11,663 nt of DNA from positions 1-11,663 of the forward strand of contig JADGOF010000039.1 of assembly GCA_017883105.1 (NCBI GenBank). The letters run 5' to 3'. Every line of letters begins with the position of its first letter. The stretch's first letter is position 1. The position numbers and the translations under genes were made by a program. Below the pieces are notes generated by a model that made no database searches, had not been told where the DNA came from, and saw nothing but the letters and a program-made list of their open reading frames with translations. The stretch comes from Acidimicrobiales bacterium (GTDB lineage: Bacteria > Actinomycetota > Acidimicrobiia > Acidimicrobiales > RAAP-2). Positions 1-6,907 of this stretch are shown here, one piece after another.

Positions 1-736
1 CCGGGCCAGGCGGAACGACGACGGGACCACCGCACCGGCCGACCCGCTGTGCACCCCGTGCTCCAGCACCTTGACGGTGAGCGTCCCGACGATGGCCCCA
101 CGGAGGGAGGTGGTGATCCACAGCCGGTCGTAGGTGGGGCTGCCCGAATCGAGGGCCACCACCAGGTCGGGGACCCCGATGCGGTCGGCGAGGTGGGCGA
201 GCACCTCGGGCAGGTGGGGGCTCCCGCTCTCCTCCGAGCCTTCGGCCAGGACGACGCACCGGCCATGGCGCCCGGCCGGCCGCGACCACCGATTCGATGG
301 CCACCAGCGCGGACGGAAGGGCGTACCCGTCGTCGGCGACGCCGCGGGCGTAGAGCCTCTCTCCTTCGATCACCGGCGACCACGGACCACGGCCCTCGCT
401 CCACCCGTCGAAGGGTGGCTGCTTGTCGTAGTGGCCGTAGACGAGCATCGTCCCCGACGCCTCCGGTGCGCTGGCCGGCACGTCCACCAGCACGGTGGGA
501 GTCAACCCGGGCAGGCGCACCACATCGACGGCGGCACCGGGGATCGCCCGCCGGTCGGCCCAGTCGGCGAAGAGACGAACTGCGTCCTCGAGGTGCCCGG
601 CCGCCTCCCAGTCAGGCTGGTAGGCAGGCGACAGGTTCGGGATGCGGGCGAAGGACTCCAACAACGGAAGCACGTCGGGACGCCATCGGGCCTGCACCTG
701 GGCGAGGATGTCCTCCGACCGATGTCCGGGAGCCAT
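1..736 (-). CDS. M20-family metallopeptidase (dipeptidase/deacylase), left-truncated and with an apparent 1-base frameshift
   Basis: Zinc-dependent hydrolase of the M20/ArgE/DapE/CPG2 superfamily, cleaving peptide or amide bonds. Only the N-terminal ~245 residues lie in the window. Seen: the metal-ligand motif YGHYDKQP (His102, Asp104), the bridging-metal Asp in GVADDG (about residue 135), then in a second frame the catalytic Glu motif EGSEESGS, the ligand Asp in ALDSG, and the start of the lid domain with VLEHGVHSG. The first frame is intact from the ATG at 736 to about codon 155 (272-274). Family similarity then continues one base over, from 270 to 1. A single extra base in the ccc run at 271-273 explains this, so it is either a sequencing/assembly error or a true frameshift mutation. 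The ATG at 736 has AGGA at 745-748, 8 bases upstream. It sits 42 bases behind the SnoaL-like gene on the same strand, probably in one operon. Substrate not predictable. Confidence 0.85.
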   Translation of the reverse strand, partial: MAPGHRSEDILAQVQARWRPDVLPLLESFARIPNLSPAYQPDWEAAGHLEDAVRLFADWADRRAIPGAAVDVVRLPGLTPTVLVDVPASAPEASGTMLVYGHYDKQPPFDGWSEGRGPWSPVIEGERLYARGVADDGYALPSALVAIESVVAAGRAPWPVRRPGRRLGGEREPPPARGARPPRRPHRGPRPGGGPRFGQPHLRPAVDHHLPPWGHRRDAHRQGAGARGAQRVGRCGGPVVVPPGP

Positions 737-778
737 TGGCGAGATCCTAGAGCCCGCCCCTCCAAGGGACGCCCGGTG

Positions 779-1297
779 TCAGACCAGGATGTTCGTCCAC
801 CCCTCGCCGACCTGCGCCATGAACACGGTGGTGAGCTTCATGGCATGGTGCAGCCAGGCGCCGTCGACCCGCAGGTACTCGTCGTCCTCGTACCCGCACA
901 TCCAGTACGACGAGCCATCATGACGACGGCACGGGCTGAGGAGGTCCCATCGGGCCCAGGCCCGGTCGCCATCCACCCGGATGCGTGGCTTCACGAACAG
1001 GTGACGCGAGAAGGTGAGTGTGGGCCGGGCCAACCGGGCGGCGATGGCGGGGCGCCCGGTGACGCTGCCGAGTCCCGGGCCGCCGTCCCAGGTCCCATCC
1101 ACCGTGAACAGGGCGGCAACCTCCCCAGCCAGGCGCTCGAGCGTGAGGTCATCGACGACTTCGCCGGCGGGGCATCGCTGGTCCACCAGATCGCCGTAGC
1201 GGGCCTTCAGCGCCTGGATCTCGAGCACGGCCTCTGTGGCATCGACCCGTCGACGCAGGACGGCCACCTCGGTTGCCAACTCCTCGATGGTGGGCAT
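779..1297 (-). CDS. SnoaL-like (NTF2-fold) domain protein
   Basis: Small cytoplasmic protein of 172 residues with a SnoaL-like/NTF2 cone fold, a superfamily that includes polyketide cyclases, scytalone dehydratase, bile-acid dehydratases and many uncharacterised actinobacterial proteins. Seen: an N-terminal helix rich in charged heptads (residues about 5-25), then the typical opening helix with LEIQALKARYGDLVD, a segment VAALFTVDGTWDGG, an aromatic-rich strand SSYWMCGYEDDEYLRVDG and a closing WLHHAMKLTTVF strand. Start choice: AGGAGG at 1305-1310 lies 7 bases from the ATG at 1297; a GTG one codon earlier (1300) would be only 4 bases away. It leads a leftward pair with the M20 hydrolase and is divergent from a second SnoaL-like gene. 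Such proteins often sit in lipid/steroid catabolic loci, but nothing here fixes a substrate, and a non-enzymatic ligand-binding role is possible. Confidence 0.85.
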   Translation of the reverse strand: MPTIEELATEVAVLRRRVDATEAVLEIQALKARYGDLVDQRCPAGEVVDDLTLERLAGEVAALFTVDGTWDGGPGLGSVTGRPAIAARLARPTLTFSRHLFVKPRIRVDGDRAWARWDLLSPCRRHDGSSYWMCGYEDDEYLRVDGAWLHHAMKLTTVFMAQVGEGWTNILV

Positions 1298-1439
1298 CAC
1301 GTCTCCTCCTGCCGGCCGGATGGTCCACCCAGTATGGGCGACGGGAGTCGGCCCACCAGTGTCCCCGGTCGGGGCGGACCAGGGCGCCCTCAGCCGGCAA
1401 CCCGGGTACGGCTACCGTGCAGGTGACCAAGGAGGTACG
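1298..1439. promoter_or_regulatory. Divergent intergenic region between two SnoaL-like genes
   Basis: The 142 bases between two opposed starts must hold both promoters if each gene has its own. Both Shine-Dalgarno sequences are clear (AGGAGG at 1305-1310 on the minus strand, AAGGAGG at 1429-1435 on the plus strand). A TAnnnT hexamer, TACCGT at 1413-1418, is a possible plus-strand -10, but no good -35 accompanies it. I see no convincing operator. Promoter positions are inference. Confidence 0.4.
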
Positions 1440-1868
1440 GTGATCGAGCAGGTGATCGAGAAGTGGCACGCCTACCTGCGGGGCCAACTGCCCGGTGGGC
1501 TCGACGAGCTGCTAGACGACGAGGTCGTCTTCTACTCGCCCATCGTCTACACCCCTCAGAAGGGAAAGGCGGTCACCGCCCTCTACCTGCAGGCGGCCAG
1601 CCAGACCTTCCCCGGCGATGCGTCGCCGCCTTCAAGTGGCGCCAGTGGCTCCTTCCGATACACCAAGACCGTGGTCTCCGGTGATACCGCCGTGCTCGAG
1701 TTCGAGACCGCCATCGAGGGCAAGTACGTCAACGGCGTCGACATCATCCGCTGCAACGAGGAAGGACGCATCATCGAGTTCCGGGTGATGATCCGACCCC
1801 TCCAGGCGGTCAATCTGGTGCACCGGCAGATGGCGGCCATGCTCGAGGCGATGACACCGGCCGACTGA
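1440..1868 (+). CDS. SnoaL-like / nuclear transport factor 2 family protein
   Basis: A 142-residue NTF2-fold protein, probably cytoplasmic, either a small-ligand binder or an isomerase/dehydratase-type enzyme. Seen: opening helix VIEKWHAYLRGQ, the acidic turn LDELLDDEVVFYSP typical of SnoaL-like domains (function begins with an exposed early strand), a mid-region KGKAVTALYLQAASQTF, and the last strands GDTAVLEFETAIEGKYVNGVD and GRIIEFRVMIRP. Length fits a single-domain family member. Start choice: the reading frame is open upstream, but AAGGAGG at 1429-1435 places the start at GTG 1440, and family similarity begins there. It is divergent from the SnoaL-like gene at 779-1297; the two are not close copies. 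No partner gene follows within 160 bases, so it may be a single-gene transcript. Exact activity unknown. Confidence 0.85.
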   Translation: MIEQVIEKWHAYLRGQLPGGLDELLDDEVVFYSPIVYTPQKGKAVTALYLQAASQTFPGDASPPSSGASGSFRYTKTVVSGDTAVLEFETAIEGKYVNGVDIIRCNEEGRIIEFRVMIRPLQAVNLVHRQMAAMLEAMTPAD

Positions 1869-1989
1869 CATCGGAGGATGCCGGCCAATCGGCGCCGGAA
1901 CGGGGCGCAAGGCCTTCTCATGAACGCTCCCGTCCCTGGCCCGGGACCGCCACAGGCAGGCTCGGGCGTCGGACCCCAGGCCGACCGCT

Positions 1990-2013
1990 CCGGTGGCGCC
2001 GTCCGACCACCGG
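1990..2013. repeat. Perfect 7-bp inverted repeat (hairpin or operator candidate)
   Basis: CCGGTGG at 1990-1996 and its exact reverse complement CCACCGG at 2007-2013, with a 10-base loop. It lies about 120 bases after the SnoaL-like stop and overlaps the expected -35 zone of the proposed promoter at 2024-2029. It could be a weak terminator for the upstream gene (no T-tract) or a regulator site for the downstream one. Short GC-rich repeats arise easily by chance at this base composition. Confidence 0.3.
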
Positions 2014-2023
2014 TCCCCGGCCG

Positions 2024-2036
2024 TACACTTCAGGTA
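2024..2036 (+). promoter_or_regulatory. Candidate -10 element for a leaderless transcript
   Basis: TACACT at 2024-2029 matches the actinobacterial TAnnnT -10 pattern and ends 6 bases before the ATG at 2036, so transcription would start at or next to the A of the start codon. There is no Shine-Dalgarno sequence in front of this ATG, unlike most other genes in the window. Leaderless mRNAs are common in Actinobacteria. No clear -35 is visible. Confidence 0.4.
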
Positions 2037-2380
2037 TGTACTACGGCCACAGCCCGTGGATCGCCCTGGTGATCTTCGGTGGGATCTTTGCCGTGCGGTT
2101 CCTCTCCTCCCAGCGCCGCCGCGGAGGACACCGCCCGGGTGCGACCTCGGGGAGTTCGTTGACCGGTCCCGACCGTCAGGGTCCGACCGGAAGGCCGGCG
2201 ACCGCATCCCAACGCGCCGGGGGCTCAGCCTTCACGGGTGCCGCTCCGGGTTGGTTCAGGGATCCCTTCTTCAGGCACGAACAGCGATACTGGTCGGGGA
2301 CCGAATGGACCGAGCACGTGACCGATGACGGCGCGCCCGGCACCGACTCACCGCCGCGTCCGGGCCGGCCCGGCGCCTGA
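2036..2380 (+). CDS. Membrane-anchored DUF2510 domain protein
   Basis: A 114-residue protein with an N-terminal transmembrane segment (about residues 8-23, WIALVIFGGIFAVRFL), a basic patch (QRRRGGHR, residues 26-33), a Gly/Pro/Thr-rich linker, and a DUF2510 motif at about 70-95: PGWFRDPF, then RYWSGTEWTEHV with the signature tryptophans. The Arg/Lys-rich stretch directly after the helix predicts a cytoplasmic C-terminus by the positive-inside rule. DUF2510 is a short Trp-rich domain of unknown function found mostly in actinobacterial membrane proteins, usually close to a membrane helix. The gene probably uses a leaderless start. Its last 33 bases overlap, tail to tail, the end of the oppositely transcribed WS/DGAT gene. 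No functional link with its neighbours is evident. Confidence 0.8.
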   Translation: MYYGHSPWIALVIFGGIFAVRFLSSQRRRGGHRPGATSGSSLTGPDRQGPTGRPATASQRAGGSAFTGAAPGWFRDPFFRHEQRYWSGTEWTEHVTDDGAPGTDSPPRPGRPGA

Positions 2381-3760
2381 AAGGTCGACCAACTCGGCCA
2401 GGGACACGTGCAGGGCCTCCACCACGCGCCACGGGTCGGGCAGGCTCGCCGAGCAGCCGAGTGCGGAGACATGCAGGGCGTCGACGTAGCTCCACGCCGT
2501 CAGGTTGAGGCCGATGCCCTCGAGGATCGGGCCGACCGAGTACAGCGCCTCGAGCGTGACCGGGCCGAACCGGATCGGCTGGCGCGGCCCGGCGACATTG
2601 GAGGCGACCAGATTGATCGGTGGATGAACCCGGTTGGCGAGCCGGGTCCGGCTCCAGATGCGCACGGTGGAGCTGTAGATCTGCGGGGGAATGACCTCGG
2701 CGCGCAGCTCCATCAGATCGCTGCCGAGCATGCTCCGGACCTCTTTGGCGGCGCGTGCCACCCGGCTGCAGTGCCGGAGCCGCTTCAGCGGATCGGCGAT
2801 GTCGGTGCCGATCGTCACATACAGGCTGTCGACCCGGTTCCCCGACAGGCGTGCCACCTTCGGGTCGATCGACACCGGCACGCTCGCAACCAGGGACTGT
2901 GCCGGCAGTTCGCCGCCATCGATCAGATACCGCCGCAACGCCCCGGCGCAGACTGCGAGATACACGTCGTTGAGCGTGGTCCCGTGTGCCTGCCGGACGA
3001 CCTTCAGGTCGTCCAGGGGCAGGGTGGTCATGGCAAATGTCCGGTCCGCCGTGAGCGAGACGTTGAACGATGTCCGCGGAGCATGGAGTGGCAACGGGGG
3101 CTTCGCCTCCTGTGACCGGCGGCGCGCCTCGGACGCCCGCGCCCCCTGCACGGAACGGACGGCCAGACGGGGCAGCCCCCGCAGCCGCGCCGCGTGCTGT
3201 CCGACCGCCGCCCGCAACAGCACACTGCGTGACGGGATCGGCTCGGGCCGCCACGCTTCGGCCGGCGGCGCGTCGGCGCCCTCATAAGTTCCCTCGACGA
3301 TGTTCTGGAGCATGGCCACCGTGGCCATGCCGTCGGCAACGGCGTGATGCACCTTGGCGACCACCGCCATCCGCCCGTTCTCGAGACCCTCGACAACGAC
3401 GATCTCCCACAACGGGCGGTCACGACGCAGTGGAGTCCCCGCGATGTCGGCCACCTCCGCGGCCAGCTGGTGCAGCGTTCCCGGTGCCCGGAGGTGTCGG
3501 CGGGTCACATGGTTGCCCAGCTCGAATCCGGGATCCTCGATCCATACCGGATGCCCCAGGGAGAGCGGCACGGTCACCACCCGCCGACGGAACAAGGGGA
3601 GACGACCGATCTGCCGGCCGAGGACCTCGACGAACACGTCGAAGGAGAAGCCCTCCGGCATCCGTGACACGTCGGAGACCACCACTTTGATGGTCTGCAT
3701 GTGGGCGGTGGCGGTCTCGGAGTACAGGAACTTGGCGTCGATCCCGGTCATCGGCTCCAT
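2348..3760 (-). CDS. Wax ester synthase/diacylglycerol acyltransferase (WS/DGAT) no. 1
   Basis: Transfers the acyl group of acyl-CoA to a fatty alcohol or diacylglycerol, giving wax ester or triacylglycerol for storage; family members act at the inner membrane or lipid-body surface. Predicted 470 residues, the usual family length. Seen: PMTGIDAKFLY at the N-terminus, HPVWIEDPGFEL (70-81), RPLWEIVVVEGL (115-126), the catalytic HHAVADG at 138-144 (HHxxxDG), TTLNDVYLAV with the conserved Asn-Asp at 264-265, SNVAGP at 387-392 and GPILEGIGLNLTAWSY near the end. Both halves of the pseudo-dimeric CoA-dependent acyltransferase fold are present. Start: ATG 3760 has GGAG at 3768-3771, 7 bases away; a second ATG at 3751 is possible. 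It lies 14 bases after the alpha/beta hydrolase stop, so the two are almost certainly co-transcribed. Some family members act on other acceptors. Confidence 0.93.
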   Translation of the reverse strand: MEPMTGIDAKFLYSETATAHMQTIKVVVSDVSRMPEGFSFDVFVEVLGRQIGRLPLFRRRVVTVPLSLGHPVWIEDPGFELGNHVTRRHLRAPGTLHQLAAEVADIAGTPLRRDRPLWEIVVVEGLENGRMAVVAKVHHAVADGMATVAMLQNIVEGTYEGADAPPAEAWRPEPIPSRSVLLRAAVGQHAARLRGLPRLAVRSVQGARASEARRRSQEAKPPLPLHAPRTSFNVSLTADRTFAMTTLPLDDLKVVRQAHGTTLNDVYLAVCAGALRRYLIDGGELPAQSLVASVPVSIDPKVARLSGNRVDSLYVTIGTDIADPLKRLRHCSRVARAAKEVRSMLGSDLMELRAEVIPPQIYSSTVRIWSRTRLANRVHPPINLVASNVAGPRQPIRFGPVTLEALYSVGPILEGIGLNLTAWSYVDALHVSALGCSASLPDPWRVVEALHVSLAELVDLSGAGPARTRR

Positions 3761-3774
3761 CGACCGACTCCGGT

Positions 3775-5160
3775 TCAGACTCCGACGAGCTGGGCCGCGG
3801 GCATGGCGGGGCCGAGCGCCTCGCGCAGGAACTCCCGGACCTGGCGGGACCACAGGTAGCCGACGTGATCGCCGGAGTACCAGCTGATCTCCGGCTTCTC
3901 CCAGTGCTCCCACAGCCGCTGCGCCTGGCCGGGGGTGGCCAGGCGGTCGCCGTAGCCGGCAAAGATGAACCGTCGCTCGCGGGGCGTCCTGGGCTCGAAG
4001 CTGAACGGGGAGACCACCTTGTAGACCTCCTCAGCCGTGTCGCCGAGGATGTTGTGCTCGATGGAGCGCGCCCGGATGTGGATCGGGCTATGCGCATGGA
4101 AGAGCGCGGGGAAGTCCGAGACGGGGATGCCCGTCACCACCGTGTCCAATCCGTCCTCGATGCCGGCGAGCAGGGAGGTGATGTACCCCCCGAGGGACAC
4201 GCCGTAGACGGAAACCGACGGCGCGCCTTGGGCCCGGATCCAAGTGATCAGGCGGCGAATGTCCCAGATCGACTGGGTCAGGCCGTGCACCGCGTTCATG
4301 AGCTCGAACGACAAGAAGGGCTCACCGCTCACACGGGTGACCCGGCGTGACCCGTGGAGTGGCAGCACAGGCATCGCCACATTGAACCCGAGCTGCTTGT
4401 GGAGCAGGTCGGTGTGCAGGCCGCGGAAGTCGGCGACCGGGAACCCCATGCAGAATCCGTGGATGCCCACAATCCAGGGACGGGGTTCACCGGGGTGCCG
4501 CAGAATGGTGGCAGCGGCGGTTTGGTCCGGTTGGAGGGCACGCCACCGGTAGCCACCGGGCTCACCGGAGCGGGGGGTGAAGCCGCTGTCGAACGTCATC
4601 CGCTCGTAGCTCGTCCCGAGCGACCAACCCCGGCCCCGGGTGACGTCAGCGTCGCCCAGCGCCGGCGGCTTGCGGTGGTAGGTCGCGGGATTGGCGATCC
4701 AACCCTGTTCGCGGAACATCGCCCGGGCGGCAGCGAGCTCGTCACTCACCCGGTGGTAGTCAGCCCGCATCGGGAACCGGTTCGGAGTCATGGCAACGGC
4801 CAGCAGGGCCTCATCGAGCGCGACCTGGGCCGCCAGCCCGAGGGTGAGCGGTGGCCGGGGGACCGACTCGTCGACCTCCCCGTACATGATGGCCCGACCC
4901 ACGAACCCGATCGTGCGCGGCACGGCCTTGGTGGCCCGCGCCAAGGACCGCCGATTGAGGAACTTGGAGAGACTGTGGGCCTGGGACGACGCCAGATTGA
5001 CGCACGACCGCAGCGGGGACCACATCCAGTGGGACCCGGACCCGCCTGCGGGCTCCATCGCAGGTTCGGACAGCGAGGCCATCGGCACGCTTGAACCACC
5101 GTCAGCCGCCGCTCTCCTCGGCGGCTCGCCCTCCTCGATCGCTCGACCGGTCTGGCCCAC
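3775..5160 (-). CDS. Alpha/beta hydrolase (esterase/lipase-like)
   Basis: Serine hydrolase of the alpha/beta fold, likely cleaving an ester. Seen in the 461-residue product: oxyanion-hole motif IHGFCMGF (about 233-240), nucleophile elbow GVSLGG with Ser322, probable acid Asp405 in GYGDRLATPGQ, and catalytic His432 in SGDHVGYLW. About 200 residues precede the fold; they include a helix-rich segment (60-125) and are absent from minimal lipases, so this is a long-N-terminus subgroup. No signal peptide is visible, so it is probably intracellular. Start: GTG 5160 has a strong GGGGAGG at 5168-5174, 7 bases away, and is chosen; the first ~26 residues are low-complexity, so ATG 5082 (no clear ribosome site) remains possible. 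It leads a two-gene operon with WS/DGAT no. 1, which suggests turnover of, or substrate supply for, stored acyl esters. The substrate is inferred. Confidence 0.88.
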   Translation of the reverse strand: MGQTGRAIEEGEPPRRAAADGGSSVPMASLSEPAMEPAGGSGSHWMWSPLRSCVNLASSQAHSLSKFLNRRSLARATKAVPRTIGFVGRAIMYGEVDESVPRPPLTLGLAAQVALDEALLAVAMTPNRFPMRADYHRVSDELAAARAMFREQGWIANPATYHRKPPALGDADVTRGRGWSLGTSYERMTFDSGFTPRSGEPGGYRWRALQPDQTAAATILRHPGEPRPWIVGIHGFCMGFPVADFRGLHTDLLHKQLGFNVAMPVLPLHGSRRVTRVSGEPFLSFELMNAVHGLTQSIWDIRRLITWIRAQGAPSVSVYGVSLGGYITSLLAGIEDGLDTVVTGIPVSDFPALFHAHSPIHIRARSIEHNILGDTAEEVYKVVSPFSFEPRTPRERRFIFAGYGDRLATPGQAQRLWEHWEKPEISWYSGDHVGYLWSRQVREFLREALGPAMPAAQLVGV

Positions 5161-5264
5161 GCACCCACCTCCCCTTCAGCGGATGGGCCCCGCCTCCGGT
5201 GCCCCCCACCCCTGTTCCTACTACGGTCGGAGCAGGAGGAGCGGTGCAAGGCACAGGAGGCGGT
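5161..5264. promoter_or_regulatory. Divergent promoter region between the hydrolase/WS-DGAT and synthetase/WS-DGAT operons
   Basis: The 104 bases between the two operon starts hold a strong Shine-Dalgarno on each side (minus strand GGGGAGG at 5168-5174; plus strand AGGAGG at 5255-5260). TACGGT at 5222-5227 fits a TAnnnT -10 for the rightward operon, without a recognisable -35. I looked for a palindromic operator of the KstR or TetR type and saw none. A shared control region for two lipid operons is inferred from layout only. Confidence 0.4.
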
Positions 5265-6907
5265 GTGACGTTCAATCTCGCCGATCTCTTTGAGAGTGTC
5301 GTCGACGTGGTGGCCGGCTCGACGACGTGGTCGCCGGTCGGCGGCGGCTCACCTACGCCGAATTGGACGATCGCTCCAATCGACTGGCCCACCACCTGGC
5401 CCGGACCGGGATCGGGCCCGGCGACCGGGTCGGTCTGCAGCTGGCCAACGGCTCGGAGTACCTCGAGGGAATGCTGGCCTGCTTCAAGATTCGGGCCGTC
5501 CCGGTGAACATCAACTACCAGTACGTCGCCACCGAATTGCGCTACCTGTACGCGGACGCCGGCCTGGTCGGGCTGGTCGTCCACGAACAGTTCTCGCCGG
5601 CCGCGGCAGATGCGCTCGACGGCATGGCCGAGCAACGCGCCGTGCTGTGCGTGGCCCAATCCGGGACCGGCAACGTGCGCGCTTCCCTCCCCTCGCCAGG
5701 GGACGATTACGAGCAGACCTTGGCCGGCGCCCCCGGTGGCCGGGGGTTCCCGGCCCGGTCGGCCGACGACCTCTACTGCGTCTACACCGGGGGCACCACG
5801 GGCATGCCCAAGGGTGTCCTGTGGCGCCACGACGACATCTTCTTCGCCGCCATGGGTGGAGGCGATCCGCTGTCACTCGGCGACTTGATCACGGCGCCCG
5901 AAGAGCTCCCCGGGCGGGTGCTGCGACCGGGGATCGTGGCCCTGGCCATCCCACCGTTCATACACGCCAGCGGCCATTGGCTGGCGTTCTCCAACATGTT
6001 CGGGGGCGGCACCGTCGTCACCCTTCCGGGCGGGCACTTCGACGCGGAAGAGGTGTGGCGCCTGGTGGAAGCCGAGCGGGTGAACGCCATCGTGTTGGTG
6101 GGCGACGCCATGGCGCGTCCGCTCCTCGATGCTCTCGCCGCGGACCCTGGACGCCATGACCTGTCCTCCCTGATGGCGGGCGGATCCGGCGGGGCCGTGC
6201 TCTCGCCGTCGACCAAGCATCGATTGGCAGAGCTGCTCCCCGGTCGGATCGTGGCCGACCTGTTCGGTTCCTCGGAGACCGGCCAGGTCGGCGGCGAGCA
6301 GGTGGCCGGCGATCCCTTCGGTGCACCACGCCTGCGCGTCGACGACCGCACGAACGTCCTTGACGATTCGCTCCAACCGGTGACACCAGGCTCCCGAGTT
6401 GTTGGCCGACTGGCCCGCTCCGGACACGTCCCCCTCGGCTACCTCGGCGACCCGGTGAAGACAGCGGCCACCTTCGTCGAGGCGGGCGGGCGCCGGTGGT
6501 CACTGCCGGGGGACATGGCCACCGTCGCCGCCGACGGTGTCATCACGGTGTTGGGGCGGGGCACGCTGTCCATCAGAACCGGTGGGGAGAAGGTGTTCCC
6601 CGACGAGGTCGAGGCGGCGATGAAGGGGCATCCCGACGTGGTCGACGTCCTGGTCGTCGGGGTACCCGACGACCGCTTCGGCCAGCACGTGTGTGCTGTC
6701 GTGCAGTTCCGACCCGGCGGGGCGGTCGGGCTCGTCGAGCTCCAGGAGTTCTGCCGTGGCGTGCTCGCCGGGTACAAGATCCCCCGGCAGGTGGTCGCCG
6801 TCGAGGCCATCGTCCGTTCACCGTCGGGCAAGGCCGACTACCCCTGGGCGGCCAGACACGCCCAACGGGTGTCGTCGGCCGAACTGGGAGAGCGAGGGGG
6901 TTCCTGA
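5265..6907 (+). CDS. FadD19-like acyl-CoA synthetase (ANL superfamily), with apparent 1-base frameshift near its N-terminus
   Basis: Activates a carboxylic acid to acyl-AMP and then acyl-CoA. Numbering from the GTG at 5327: phosphate-binding motif YTGGTTGMPKG (153-163), GVLWRHDDI, GDAMARPLLDAL (259-270), FGSSETG (313-319), adenylate Asp in PGD (394-396), hinge-region LGRG (409-412), GGEKVFPDEVE (419-429) and catalytic Lys502 in PSGKADY. The order and wording of these motifs resemble mycobacterial FadD19, a steroid side-chain CoA ligase. The true N-terminus appears to be GTG 5265 (AGGAGG at 5255-5260), starting MTFNLADLFESVVDVV as relatives do. That frame leaves the main one between about 5310 and 5328; one missing base would join them into about 547 residues. 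The intact frame alone is 5327-6907 (526 residues). Its stop overlaps the next ATG (TGATG). The exact acid is unknown; a steroid or branched-chain acid is inference. Confidence 0.92.

Noticed and set aside
1321..1381. Imperfect inverted repeat TGGTCCACCC / GGGCGGACCA in the divergent SnoaL region
   Set aside because: Nine of ten positions match but the arms are 41 bases apart, and such matches are expected by chance in GC-rich DNA of this length.
134..1426. 430-codon open frame on the plus strand at the left end
   Set aside because: It lies antisense to the M20 and SnoaL-like genes, both supported by motifs and ribosome sites, and has no domain of its own.
1878..2072. Short plus-strand frame after the second SnoaL-like gene
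   Set aside because: Its ATG follows GGAGG directly with no usable spacing, the product is Pro/Gly/Arg-rich, and it overlaps the better-supported DUF2510 start.
5307..5338. Near-repeat GACGTGGTGGCCGG / GACGTGGTCGCCGG as a possible slippage duplication at the synthetase frameshift
   Set aside because: Relatives encode a similar number of residues here, so both copies are needed to fill the expected protein length; a missing base explains the frame change better than a duplication.
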